64,000 nt of DNA from NCBI GenBank assembly GCA_003996215.1, contig QJPP01001783.1, positions 1-64,000 on the forward strand, in the 5' to 3' direction. This DNA is from Jaltomata sinuosa (taxonomy: Eukaryota > Streptophyta > Magnoliopsida > Solanales > Solanaceae). A program made the position numbers and the translations under genes. The notes beneath the pieces are model-generated. The model did no database searches, was not told where the DNA came from, and worked only from the letters and a program-made list of their open reading frames with translations. Shown piece after piece: positions 32,351 through 43,829 of the stretch. Within the stretch, counting starts at the first letter, position 1, and each line of letters starts with the position of its first letter.

Positions 32351-32921
32351 CATTTCTCTTGACTGCTTCATAGATTTGTAAACGTTGAACTTGACTATAT
32401 CATCATTCATCCTGAAAGTCAGTTCATTGCTCTCCATATCAACTAGTACTCTACCCATCGCTAAAAAGGGTTGCCCCAATATTATGGGCACTTCAAAATC
32501 TACTTCACAATCTAAGATTTCAAAGTCTGTCAGAAATATAAATTTGCCAACCTTCACTAGCACGTCATACAAAATACCCATCAATCACTTTACTGATCTG
32601 TCGGCCATCAGTAGCCTCATAGTAGTTGGTTTGGGGTACTCCCAAGCACAACTGTTGATAGATAGCTTGTGACATCAAATTAATGCTAGCTCCCAAATCA
32701 GAGAGTGCCTTTGCAAAGTTGAACTCCCAGTTGGTGTAGGGGATGGTAAAGGCACCCGGAACCTCCTTCTTTTGGACCAACGACCTTGACGAGATTGCAC
32801 TATTGTTGTAAAGATTATCTTTTGGCCTAAAACTCACCGACCTCTTTTTAGTGATCAAGTCCTTCATGAACTTGGCGTATCTGGGCATTTGCTCTAGAGC
32901 ATCTACCAAAGGGATGTTCAC
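32351..32921 (-). pseudogene. pro: Athila aspartic protease
   Basis: The protease would cut the Gag-Pol polyprotein. The minus strand shows the segment KKEVPGAFTIPY, then ALSDLGASINLMSQAIYQQL, where the usual Asp-Thr/Ser/Leu-Gly active site appears as DLG. After a frameshift near 32570 comes VPIILGQPFLAMGRVLVDME, the flap and C-terminal hydrophobic motif. The DLGAS form is normal for Athila. Between gag and this domain (32922-33521) there is a Pro/Lys-rich linker with several stops. Confidence 0.85.
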
Positions 32922-33521
32922 CGATATTTACTTGAGCATAAATATGAATTTTTGGAACTTTCCATCTTCCACGTTCTTTTTGATCCTTTGAGGAATGGAG
33001 GAGGAAGCTTGAGTATTCGAGTTGGAAGTTTTTCAACTTCATTATTTTTCTCCTTAAGCACTTGAGTAGTATCCTCCACTATGATGGGTTTTTCATCAGG
33101 TATACCCACACTCTAATCAACCTCATTCTCATTACCTACTAACTCATCATCATCAGTAATATCACCTGTCTGAGTCTGAATTACCAGATGTGATTTTGGA
33201 AAAGTTTTGCCACTCCGAGTACTGATTGCCATGCAACTCCCATCATCCCTTGGGTTTTGTATGGTGTCACTTGGCAAAGTACCACACTTTCTTTGATTTG
33301 GAGCTGCTAAAAGTTGCCTATCTGCTACTCTAACTACTTAATCGAGGTGGAATGTGAGTCCACCAACTGAACCATGGATGATAGCTCACCTTTTATCTCC
33401 TTCACCCCTAAGTCAGTCAATTCTACCTTCGATAACACTTTATCTAACATTGCTTCCACGCTGGAAGTCCCCGCATTGTTGTTAGCTTTGTCATGATTCC
33501 CAGGTGGTACATAAAACCCAC

Positions 33522-34761
33522 CTATATCAGCTTTACTTTTCCAGTTTTCTTGATCTCGCTCATGTAGCCAACCTTCATATAATAGTTGTCCTTTCGGTAT
33601 TTTTGACTTTGGTTTCCTTTGCCATTGGCTTGGAAACCCCCCAAATAATTTGCTTCCTCGCCGGACTCTGACTCAGCTGCTCTACCTTGGGAACCCACAA
33701 CTTTCACTTTCTCAATTCCTCTTGCCACCAAATGCTTCATTAGCAGGTCCATCTGCATCTTCAAATGGGCCATGACTTGGTCCCACTCTTCCTCTTTTCT
33801 GCGCTGCTCAGGTGACATACCAATAGCATAAGTACTTCCAGCCAGATTTGAATCCCGGGTATGCCAAGCTCTGTTTGTCTTGATGATCCCGTCTAAGATA
33901 GTAATGGCCTCAATAAAAGTGAGCCCCATGAATGCTCCACCTGCAGCATTATCAAGTAATGGATTGGTAGCAAAATTCAGTGATCTGTAGAATGTCTGCA
34001 TCAAGAATTCGTCTCTCAATTGGTGGTTCGAGAACTAAGTCAACTTTTTCTTAAATCACAACCATGTTTCATGCAATGCTTCATGTGGTTGTTACCTGAA
34101 GTTACTAATCTCATTCCTCAAATGTAACATTCTGGAGTGAGGAAAGAACATTTCTAGAAAAGCTCCTTTTAAGTTACCCCAGTTTGTTATAGAATCCGAA
34201 GTTAACTCATTCAATCATAGCACTGCCTCATCAGACAGAGACAACGGGAACAACCTAAGCCTGATAGCCATCAGACTCACTCCCGATAGCTCAAAGGATT
34301 TGGAGATTCCCATACAGTTTATCAGGTGCCTGTTGGGGTCATCACCAGCCACTCCTCTAAAGAGCCCCTTCAGATTCAATAATTGGATCATCGTGCTGGT
34401 GATATTAAACTTAGTGCCAGGCGCTAATGGGGGAATAACAATGGCACCCGTAGCACCAACTCCATCAAGTCAAGATCCTCATCATCATTCAAATCAAACT
34501 GCCTTGGATGTTGTCGACCTCTACCCATATGTTTGGGCCTGTGATTGACAGGGGAAATATTGTAAACATTATCTATCGCAACATTATCACCCAACGCAAC
34601 ATCAATCTTAATATCATCATTGTTCATGTGCTGCTGGGCTACAACGACTCTTGCTGCCTTGCTGCCTCACACTGTTGTGCATTCATGTTTAGTCTTAGAG
34701 TTTTCCCAAGCTTGGGATCATAAGGTAATATTGGTTCACTCGAGCATCGGGTATTTTTCAT
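33522..34761 (-). pseudogene. gag: Athila gag, degraded
   Basis: Gag starts at the ATG 34761-34759 (MKNTRCSSEPILPYDPKLGK), aligning with the gag at 658. The conserved PPLAPGTKFNITSTMIQLLN block lies near 34440-34370 and the Retrotrans_gag segment (LNEL, FLEMFFP) near 34220-34150. The clean C-terminal frame 34019-33522 contains MQTFYRSLNFATNPLLDNAA and the helical EEWDQVMAHLKMQMDLLMKH. Stops at a TGG (now TAG or TGA) and frameshifts near 34690-34470 break the N-terminal half. No zinc knuckle is evident. Confidence 0.85.
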
Positions 34762-34867
34762 GCACACAGTTGTACCCTGTAAAAATCAGAAACAACAAAT
34801 AAAATTAAAATTAGTAAATATGACTAAGAGTCAAGGAAACACACCAGACTTAATAGACAATCATATT

Positions 34868-34884
34868 CCCTGACAACAGCGCCA
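34868..34884 (-). other. Mutated tRNA-Asp primer-binding site
   Basis: The minus strand reads TGGCGCTGTTGTCAGGG. It differs from the intact site at 765-781 at three positions, all C/T or G/A transitions in CG or CNG contexts. Function is probably impaired. Confidence 0.85.
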
Positions 34885-34889
34885 AAATT

Positions 34890-36253
34890 TGATACGCCCA
34901 AATTACAAATCACTTAAGAAGTATAAGCGGTCGTTGTCAAATATAGAACCCAACAAAGGTTGGGGTCGAATCCCACAGGGAATATGATAAAAGTTAATTC
35001 GTTAGTAGTTTACATGACTACTACTCTATGATTTTCGGAAAATGGGGGGGAGTTTATAAAGATCAAATTTTGTTTAGTATTTGACTAATTCACGTAACAA
35101 AAGACAAGTTTCAATGAGTAAAAATTAATATTAGAGATATACTAGGGATGTGTTCACCATGGCTTCATGAATAACCTCGGGTTAGAGTTCAAATGGATTT
35201 TTTTCATATGCAAAATACAAAGTAATTGAATTCGTTCTTACGTCTAATCGTTTCTCAACTAAGTAGAATCTTTTCTTTTCAATTCTTTCAAACTTGAAAT
35301 GATACAATTACAAAACTCAACCAATACTCCAAGTAGATTAACCTTGCTAAAGCGTTAATCATTATACGGGAGTTAGAAGTCCCGAATCCTTATTGTTAAT
35401 CCTTTTTTCCTGGCTTTAACTTCTTGATTAAAGCAAATCAAACCTAGGCTTGTTCTAATATTTGCAACCATTAGAAAACAGTAAAAATGAAAGATTAACA
35501 ATGTATAAAGCATATAATACGAACCCATTATCACACGTAACCTAGATTGTTACTTTTGCTATGGATCCCACAACCTAGTTGTGGGAGTTTTAGCTACTCA
35601 TGATTAAAGAAGAAGAGAAAGCAATGATATTCATACTCGAAGAAAAATCCTTACAATATATGAAAACCCACTTCCATTCTCCAATAAAGTTTAGCAAAAA
35701 AATTCTCCAAATTCAAGAACAAGAAAAGTAATGTATGTTTGTGTTTCGAGCGCTACAAATCATTCAAAAATATGCTAAAATAAAAACGTGTAAAAATACA
35801 CTAGGAGTCCCATTTATAGGCAATTCCAAATTAAATTCTAATTGCTCTAAGAAAGGAAAGGCGCATCCAACAAATGGACTCCAAAATGATCCGTTTTGGT
35901 CAGCAATGGACCATTTCTATGGGCGTTGTAACTTCTACGTAACTCCTCTATGGTTCTGGAAATGGTAGGGAGAACAGACTATTTTCTCTGAAAATGGTCC
36001 ATTTTTCCTTCTATTTTGACTTTAATTTTTTTCATTAGCTTCTGTCTTTGAGGTTGAATGCAACAATTGTACCAACGGTCCATTTCAACTCAAAACGATC
36101 AAAAAATGCCTCATTTTTGTCCCACCTAAGCTCTTTTGTTGACTTGAGTCTATCTTTCCTACCAAACAGATAAATAACACAATATTTGCTTGAAAACTTA
36201 CGTCTATTCTATGGTAAAAGGAGTATAATATGCCATAAAATACTAGAACATCA
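34890..36253 (-). repeat. Athila LTR (5' LTR in element orientation)
   Basis: 1,364 bp on the plus strand from TGATACGCCC to GAACATCA, aligning with 787-2071. In element orientation it holds a cluster of ATGG-N-CCAT dyads (about 36120-35875, including AAAATGGTCCATTTT at 35991-36005). A TATA box (TATAAATG, 35818-35811) and a donor-like GTAAGGAT at 35654 follow. Confidence 0.87.
35811..35818 (-). promoter_or_regulatory. Athila LTR TATA box
   Basis: The minus strand reads TGCCTATAAATGGGAC about 60 bases downstream of the ATGG-N-CCAT cluster, at the position homologous to the TATA box at 1707-1714. Confidence 0.55.
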
Positions 36254-37139
36254 CCTACAAATCAGTATTTAGGCCCTTAACATATAACCAGATCTCTCCT
36301 TCTCAGTTCCCAATAGTTGGGTAGCACAATGATACAAGGCGTGAAACTTAGCCTCATAAGCTGCAACAGACATATTAGCCTGTTCAAGGGCCAGAAATTC
36401 ATCCTTCATGCAATCCCTAAGAGCACAATGCACATACTTCTCCAAAAATAGGGCATGAAACTAAGCCCAAGTCATCAGAGACAAAGTTGACAAATAACAC
36501 TCCACATGGGCTCTCCACCACTACTTGGAATCCCATTGCAGTTGGAAAGTCATAAACTCAACCCCATATTGCTGTACAATTCCCAACTTGTGTAGCCTCT
36601 CATGGAAATCTAAAATGAACTAAAAATCATCCTTATCTTCTATACCATGGAATGACAGAGGTTTAATCTTCATAAACTTAGTAAACAACTCATGCTCGGT
36701 TCTGATCATGACAGTGCCTAACACCGAACAGAAGAATGTATTTGTACGTGAAGCCTCATCCATCCTGGGGGCTAAATTGGGAGCAAGATGGATACCTAAA
36801 ACCTGAGTAGCTGGCATAGTAGGAGTGGCTCTAGTACCATCCATCCCACTCAAAAATTCCAACACCTGTTGAATGAAATTAAAAGACATAGGTGGGAAGA
36901 ACTGCACCTCTATTTGGTGCTGCCATCTCTGGTTCCATTCCATTTTCGTACACTGCCTCAGCCTCCTCAACATAATCATGGGTTGGGAGAGGTATCACTA
37001 GCCTTTGCTCATCCACTGCCTGAGCTCCATCCCTGGCGGGTGTTTCTCTCTCGCTTCTCCTACCCCTATCTCACCCTTGAACCACCGGTCCAACAGCTGG
37101 AGTTATTGCCCTCACTCTATTCTGCCTAGTGTTCAATAT
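36254..37139 (-). pseudogene. gag: Chromovirus gag N-terminal part of element W
   Basis: On the minus strand the gag begins shortly after an acceptor-like CCACAG at 37142-37140. Recognisable pieces are VQFFPPMSFNFIQQVLEFLS and HELFTKFMKIKPLSFHGIED (36700-36630), then FQFILDFHERLHKLGIVQQY and TFQLQWDSK with WWRAHVECY (36620-36480), the Retrotrans_gag region. TAG stops and frameshifts are present. The C-terminal remainder is cut off at 36253 by the Athila LTR. It resembles the gag of Tekay/Del chromoviruses rather than Athila. Confidence 0.75.
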
Positions 37140-37278
37140 CTGTGGACAAAAGAATGAAGAATGTCAGATACCAATTTGGATCACCAGATACCAATTGGAA
37201 TCAAGTTATAGAATGAAGGAAGAAAGAAAGGATAGTTTTTCTAAAAGCCTGTAGCCTCTTGAAGAGAAGTACAGACGT
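37140..37278 (-). other. W leader with primer-site region deleted
   Basis: Between the LTR and gag the expected TGGTATCAGAGC is absent next to the LTR; the LTR abuts ACAGACG directly. Two imperfect copies of CAGATACCAATTTGGATC-like sequence (37157-37200) are reminiscent of a primer site but lie some 80-120 bases from the LTR. Confidence 0.5.
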
Positions 37279-38260
37279 TGTCATGCCCCAAGCCTACACC
37301 CAGGATGTAACACGGGACCTAGAACCACAAGTGGCCCAAGTTACCTTTTATGCTATCATAATTCATGAGTAACTGAATAGAAATAGATAAACTGAAATAT
37401 ATTATACGAAAGATAAAATATGTACTGAGCTCTTGAAGAGTACTGTAATAGAATGAACTTGCATAAACTGAAATATAAAGACATTTGAAAACTGATACAA
37501 CCAACTGACTGACTGTCTATGAAGTCTCTATTAACAGACTATGGTTAGCTGGGACATGACCCCCAACTATCTTTAATCAATGTATAACAACTGAAAGAAC
37601 TGCTATAACTACTAATTAACTGGAGTTCTCAAAAAAGAGAATTCATTCCTTGCTGACTAGAAGCTGCAATCTATCTGACCATGATCCTTGGAGCTATCAC
37701 TTAAACCTGCATCATCAAAAAGATTCAACACAAAAAGTAATGTGATCAGTACTTTGAATGTACTGAGCATGTGAGATAATGCACTAACTTTAAATCATGA
37801 GAAAATACGTGTATACTGAGAGCATGGCTGAAAACTGGACTAAGTATAAACATCTGAGAGTTCATTAGTCAAACTGTAGAATATAAGCTCTTTTACTGAA
37901 GAGGGCATAAATCATGTTTTTGAAGTGTAACTATGAGATTATGACATTTTAACATAAGTAAAACTGTTACTTAGGGATCCATAGACTGAAAAGATGAATT
38001 ATATCTGAAAATCATGAAATAGTGCAACTGAGTTCAAAACCATGAGTCATGCCAAAAGTCATATTTAAAGTAAATCCTAAGGGGAGTTTCTTCTATTGAA
38101 CATGACGAAAACCCTAATATACTATACTGGATGCAAGCTGAAAGATGTTGGCTGATGCAATGACCATGTATAAAAACATGCAACTGTATATTACTGAACT
38201 GAACTGATATAATTGAATACAAGGTCATGCAATAATGAATATGAACTGTGGGAGCTACTA
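37279..38260 (-). repeat. W LTR, left piece
   Basis: It starts TGTCATGCCCCAAGCC on the plus strand, the end of the LTR in element orientation. It holds the hairpin TCAGTAC-TTTGAAT-GTACTGA at 37746-37766. It is interrupted after TACTA by Z and resumes at 47578. Confidence 0.85.
38256..38260. other. Target-site duplication TACTA of Z, left copy
   Basis: TACTA precedes TGTAACACCCC and is repeated at 47573-47577 after the right LTR of Z. Confidence 0.93.
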
Positions 38261-40391
38261 TGTAACACCCCAAAAATTGATTCAACTGTCTAAATTGAAA
38301 TCACTGAAAAATCCTAAGTTTCGAGGAATCACGAGTTCAAATCACGATTTGTGATTTGAACCACGAGTCGTGGTTTGATTTTTGCAGGATTAGCCTCGGG
38401 TCTAAGAACCACGAGTGGTTCCTACGGACAATAGTTTGCTCTACAAGTCATAATATCCACTCATGGAACCTAACATGTGGGCTACCTAGTTTCCGAAAAA
38501 CCACGAGTCTAGTCTATGGATCATCGTTTAAACGACGGGTCCGTCCTGTTGACTCGTGGAACTTGATTTAGGGGATGGCATGTTTCTCAGAAACTAAGGC
38601 TCGAGTTAATGGGTCATCGTTCAGTCGATGAGTCATCCTGTTGAATCATGGTTTACCTTTTGCAGGCTGTCTAGTTGGCCAGGAACCACCGATGGAAACC
38701 ACGAGCGGTGGTTTGTTCTACGGCCCGTGGAATCCACCTGTGATTCCTGAAGGTCGACTTTTAAAAACTTTTCCTAATTATGTCCCAGGGGTATTTTAGT
38801 CATTACCCACCCTTTTAACTCCTAAAATGATGTCGTTTTGACTATTTCTAGAAGGGTTTTACCCCCATTAGACTAAGTATCTTCTCATTACCTCATTCAT
38901 CTCCCAAAAAGGAGAAAAAGAACTCTCTCAAGCTCAATATCTCAAGCTCCAAGATCAAGTCTCCTATTCTTTTCTATTTCAACTGGGTTAGCTTAAATCA
39001 AGGTATGTGGGTATTCAACAATGGGTTCCTTTCACTCTTGTGCCCAAAATCGCCAATTCTCAAATTGATTTATGAACTTGTGAAATTAGGGATTTGATCT
39101 AAATTAGGAAAAACTTATGAAATCAACTTCTATGCTTAAATTCATGGTTTCGTATTGTTTATTTATGATTTGATCATGATTACTTTATTGTATATAAAAG
39201 CCCAAGCATTAAAGTTAATTTCTAGAATGATTCCATTGAATTGTATGTTTTCAAGTGAAATTGGGTATGATTAGATATCATGACTTTATGAATTTATGAA
39301 TTTATGAAATGGCATACCTAATTCTTCAATTATAAATTTAGAAAGAAAAGTACGATTTGAATTATGGCTATGCTTTACATTAAGGACTTATAATACGAGA
39401 AATTCATGGTACCCGATGTGTCTTCAAGCTTTTCAAAAGAGATTTGGTATTCGATTATACCTTCATGAACTTATGAGCTATATGTATGTTTTGGGAGTAG
39501 TACTTCGCACCGAGTGATGAGGGTTTGATTATCCAAGTCCAAAAACTACATTGCCAGCGTAGGTTATGATTTGCCCTACTGGCTTATGAGAGTGGATCCA
39601 CATCTTGATTAATGGTGTCCTTGCCTTAGCGGGGCATAGGATAACTTTTCCAACTAGGGTTATATAGTTGGGTATGGTAGCCCGTGCTTTGGCAAGGTTC
39701 GGGCCAGCTTTGCTAACTAGGGTTACATAGTTAGATTCCATGTAGCTCACATGGTCTATTGTCGGTTATAAGAAACTCCCGTATGAAAGTTTTGACTTGT
39801 TTAAACTTATGATATCTACTTCAAGTTTTAACTCTTATTTCATGATGTACTATTAAATTTATGACATCTACCTTTGGAAACTTCATTTATGCATGAGCTA
39901 AGTTCTTATACATGTTTCGAGCACGTTTTCCTTATTTTCATGCATCGCTCATATACTCGGTACATCCTATAGTACTAATGAATATCTTGCGCTATATTCT
40001 CTTGATGATGCAGATTCAAAGTCTATTCCTCAGGCACGTGGTTAGTCAATGCCAGCTTTCCAGCTTATCCGATTGGTGAGTCCTCATCCTGCGAGGTCCA
40101 AAGTTATGAGTTATCTTTCTTATGTCTTTTACGTTAGATTTATGAGTTAGTTGGGGTGTTGTCCCATCAACTCGTATTTTAAGATTTATTGGCTTCAGAC
40201 ATTGTTGGTTATTATTTTCGGATTTGGGTTCTTATAGACCTTATGATATTTAGTTATGGATTCCTCTTATCTCTTATTGTGCTTCCGCTTATCTTTTGTT
40301 ATGCTTGAGTATGCTATGACCAAGGGTTAATCTGGGGCACTTGTATCTCGGATCCCATGTTATGCCTAGGGAGTATCCTCAGGGCGTGAAA
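38261..40391 (+). repeat. 5' LTR of Z
   Basis: It starts TGTAACACCCC and ends GGGCGTGAAA, where the last C of the usual GTGACA has changed. It has a dyad cluster at 38325-38760 (AACCACGAGTCGTGGTT at 38359-38375) and AGGGGTATTTTAGTCATTA at about 38788. A strong donor CAAG|GTATGTGGGT (intron from 39003) and the hairpin region 39957-39980 follow. Confidence 0.93.
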
Positions 40392-40395
40392 AACT

Positions 40396-40407
40396 TGGTA
40401 TTAGAGC
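40396..40407 (+). other. Primer-binding site of Z, one mutation
   Basis: TGGTATTAGAGC follows the LTR; it differs from the tRNA-Met complement TGGTATCAGAGC by one C-to-T change. Confidence 0.85.
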
Positions 40408-40600
40408 CTCAAGTTCAAGAGTCCTAGGTTGTCTGAAGCTGCATCGAATAGAATCTCTTTCATGGGTGTGAAACACGCCACACTCATGAGAGGGAAGCTA
40501 TGAGATATCTTAGGAAAAAGTTCACTTCTTTCATGATCTTTATCGTGTGATAGAGTTAACTTTGTTACTCCTCTAATCCATTCTGGTTATGTTTCAGATT

Positions 40601-41720
40601 ATGCCTCCACAACGTGTTATGCCTCCTCGAGCCGCTCAGAATGCTATCCCTCCATTTCTGGACCCCGAGGTCATGAATACGGAGTTTCGGAATGCGATTC
40701 ACCTATTGGCTCAGACTATGGCTGCCCAAGCCAATCAGCAGGCTCCTGCTCCCGGTCACCCTCACGGTGGAGCAGCGACTTGAGTTCAAGATTTCATCTG
40801 TATGAACCCACCCGAGTTCTGGGGTTCGAAGGTAGATGAAGACTCTCTTAGCTTTGTGTATGAGGTGAAGAAAATCTTTATGGTGATGCACATTGCCAGA
40901 GTTTAGAGTGTCAAGCTTGCATCCTATTAGCTATAGGACGTAGCGCATATCTGATTCACGCAATGGAAGGAGGTCAGAGCTAGGGACAGGGTCCCAATGA
41001 CATGGGAGTGCTTTGAGAGAGCTTTCCTCGACTGGTTCTTTCCACGAGAGTTGAGGCAAGATAAGGTTGAGGAGTTTGTGAACTTGAGACAGGGATCAAT
41101 GACTGTTCAGGAGTACAATTTGAAGTTCACTCAGTTGTCAAGGTATTCCCCCTCTATTGTGGCGGACCTACATGATCAGATGAGCAAGTTTATCGATGGG
41201 GTTTAAAATTTGGTGAAGAAGAAGTGTAGGTCCGCCATGTTGTTGGGTGATATGACTATTTCCAGGCTCATGACCCATGCTCACAAGATCGAGGGAGACA
41301 AACTTAAGGAGATGGCTAAGGAGAACAAGAGGGCTAGGTCCGAGGGTTCAGGTTTCAGTCATTAGAGGTCTAGAGGCGGACATCACTCTTTATTTCAGAA
41401 GAAATCATCATCCCTTTTCACTCTTCAGCTAGTACTCCCACCCAGGCCTCTAGGCCTCATCATGATCAAACTGGTAGGGGAGTTGGGTCTCAGTCGCGAG
41501 GGAGTGTTGCAAAGGGTGCCCCTTACTCTTCTTATGCCAAGTGTGGAAAGAGTTACCCCGGTGAGTGTCTAGTCGATTCAGGCAGTTGTTTTGGTTGTGG
41601 TTAGACTGGATATCATATTAGGGATTTCCCTTAGGCAAGGAAGGGACAGGTAGGTAGGACTCAGTCTACCACAGCAGCTTCAGGAGGTCGGCCAGCCTAG
41701 CAGGGCTCAACTTCTAGTTC
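40601..41720 (+). pseudogene. gag: gag of Z
   Basis: The ATG at 40601 follows TTTCAGATT. The N-terminus reads MPPQRVMPPRAAQNAIPPFL, then DPEVMNTEFRNAIHLLAQTM. The capsid region has NPPEFWGSKVDEDSLSF, MTWECFERAFLDWFFPRELR and EFVNLRQGSMTVQEYNLKFT, all conserved in Tekay. Several TAG stops occur near 40780, 40905-40940 and 41203, mostly where V has CAG, TGG or TCA. The zinc-knuckle part (about 41530-41630) survives only as pieces with CYPGEC-like and FGCG-like fragments in shifting frames. Confidence 0.85.
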
Positions 41721-41751
41721 TGGTGGTCAGTGCCAGAACCGCCTTTATGCC

Positions 41752-42234
41752 ATGTCCTCTCGTCAGGACCAGGAGAGCTCACCCAATGTGGTTACTGGTA
41801 TGTTGGCAGTCCTTTCTATAGATATGTACGCTTTGTTGGACCCCGGTGCCTCCTTATCTTTTGTGACCCCTTATATAGCATGCAAATTCAAAGTATGTCA
41901 CGAATTGCTTTTAGAACTCTTTTGTGTTTCTACTCCTGTTGGTGAGTTAGTCCTAGACAAAAGAATCTACCAAAATTTCCCTATATCAGTCCTTCACAGA
42001 GTCACTTCAGCGGATTTAGTAGAGTTGGAAATGACAAATTTTGATGTTATTCTTGGTATGGATTGTCTATATGCTTGTTATGCATTTGTTGATTGTCGTA
42101 CTCGGGTTTTCAGTTTCAAGTTTCCAAACAAACCCGTCTTTGAATGTCAAGGTAGTCCCCCATCCTCGAAAGGTCATTTCATATCTTATCTTAAGGCTAG
42201 GAAGATGATTTCAAAGGGTATGTTCATCATATAG
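41752..42234 (+). pseudogene. pro: Protease of Z
   Basis: A 160-codon open frame carries the active-site motif ALLDPGASLSFVTPYIACKF and the C-terminal DFDVILGMDCLYACYAFVDC. The Asp-Pro-Gly form is usual in this lineage. Downstream it runs into the RT linker (SYLKARKMISKG) and ends in a TAG. The catalytic residue is intact, unlike most of the polyprotein. Confidence 0.87.
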
Positions 42235-42242
42235 TTCGGGTT

Positions 42243-43829
42243 ATGGACATGGAGTCTAAAACCCCATCCCTTCAGTTTGTTCCCATTATGAACGAATTTC
42301 CAGAAGTGTTTCCCGAGGATTTACCTGGAGTCCCTCCCGAGCGAGAAATCAACTTTAGGATCGATCTTATTCCGGATACAAATCCTATCTCTATTCCTCC
42401 TTATAGGATGGCTCTTGCTGAACTTATGGAGTTGAAGGATCAGTTGAAGGATCTTCTTGATGAGGGTTTCATCTGGCCTAGCATCTCTCCATAGGGTGCA
42501 CCAGTCTAATTCATGCGAAAGAAAGATGGTTTCCTTAGAATGTATATTGACTACTGCCAATTGAACAAGGTCACAATCAAGAATAAGTATCACATTCCTA
42601 GGATTGATGATTTGTTCGATCAGCTTCAGGGTGCTAGTTTCTTCTCCAAAATCGATCTTAGATTCGGGTATCATCAGCTTTGTGTTAGAGAATGCGATAT
42701 TCTGAAGAGAGCCTTCATGACTCGGTATGACCATTATGAATTTGTTCTGATGTCATTTGGTCTAGCAAATGCTCCTGTAGCTTTTATGGATTTTATGAAC
42801 CACTTGTTCTAGCAGTATCTAGATATATTTGTGATTGTTTTCATTGATGATATCTGTATCTACTCTCGGAGTGAGGAGGAGTATGCGGACCATTTGAGAG
42901 TTATGTTGCAAACTCTCAAGGACCGACAATTATTTGCTAAGTTTTGCAAGTGTGAGTTTTGGATGCAGTATGTGGCTTTTCTTGGTCATATTGTGACTAA
43001 AGATGGTATTCGGGTTGATTCTCAAAAGATAGAGGCAGTAAGGAATTAGTCTAGACCCACTTCCCCGTCTGATATTAGAAGCTTTTTGGGTTTGGTTGGT
43101 TACTACCGGAGGTTTATGGAAGGATTTTCTTCCATTCCTGCCCCTTTGACCCGATTTACTCAGAAGAAGGTAAAATTTTAGTGGTATGATTTGTCTGAAA
43201 AGAACTTTCAGGAATTGAAGACTAGATTGACCACAACTCCAGTGCTAGATCTACCCGAGGGTTTATATGATTTTATTGTGTATTGTGATACTTCTAGGAT
43301 TGGTTTGGGTTGTGTTTTGATGCAACGTGGTAAAGTGATTGCTTATGCTTTGAGACAACTTAACACTCATGAGAAGAACTACTCTACTCATGATCTTAAG
43401 TTAGAAGCCGTGGTCTTTGCTTTGATGATTTGGAGACATTACTTGTATAGGGTGAATGTGGATGTATTCACCGATCATAAGTGTCTTCAGTACGTGTTCA
43501 CTCAGAAGGAATTGAATTTGCGACAAATAATATGGATTGAGCTTCTTAAGGATTATGACATGAGTGTGCTTTTCCATCCGGGTAAGGCCAATATTATGGC
43601 GGATGCACTTAGTAGATTGTCGATGGGTAGTGTGTCTTCAGTCAAAGAAGGAAAGAAGGAACTGGTTAAAGAGGTTCATAGGCTAGCTCGGTTGGGAGTT
43701 TGCCTTATTAACTCGACACGAGGTGGTGTTATTGTTCAGAATGGTTCCGAATCATCCTTGGTAGCAGAAGTGAAGTCAAAGCATGACAGTGATCCTATTT
43801 TACTTCAGATTAAGGGTGCAGTCCATTAG
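42243..43829 (+). pseudogene. pol: RT and RNase H of Z
   Basis: RT begins after EFPEVFPEDLPGVPPEREIN, with PISIPPYRMALAELMELK, FSKIDLRFGYHQL (first Asp) and the catalytic FIDD at 42840-42851. The thumb has GLVGYYRRFMEGF. RNase H shows VYCDTSRIGLG (Asp), LKLEAVVFAL (Glu), VFTDHKCLQYV (Asp) and MADALSRLSMG (Asp), all four expected acids. TAG stops interrupt at about 42494, 42510, 42812, 43049 and 43182; most stand for Trp or Gln in V. The RNase H frame (43191-43829) is open for 212 codons. Confidence 0.9.

Larger units (their letters stand above)
23001..36253 (-). mobile_element. Athila-type Ty3/gypsy element, split by a nested insertion
   Basis: In element orientation: 5' LTR (36253-34890), PBS, gag, protease, RT first half (to 31401), an unrelated 6 kb element (31400-25379), RT second half, RNase H, integrase, and a post-pol region to about 23001. 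Motifs LDGYPGYNQI, FGLCISPATF and FMDDFSV are characteristic of Athila RT. The expected 3' LTR was not found. CCTAC (36254-36258) is the candidate target duplication. The 5' end lies inside the gag of minus-strand element W. Confidence 0.85.

Noticed and set aside
42321..42734. 137-codon minus-strand frame over the Z RT
   Set aside because: It is antisense shadow of the conserved RT; the plus strand carries FSKIDLRFGYHQL.
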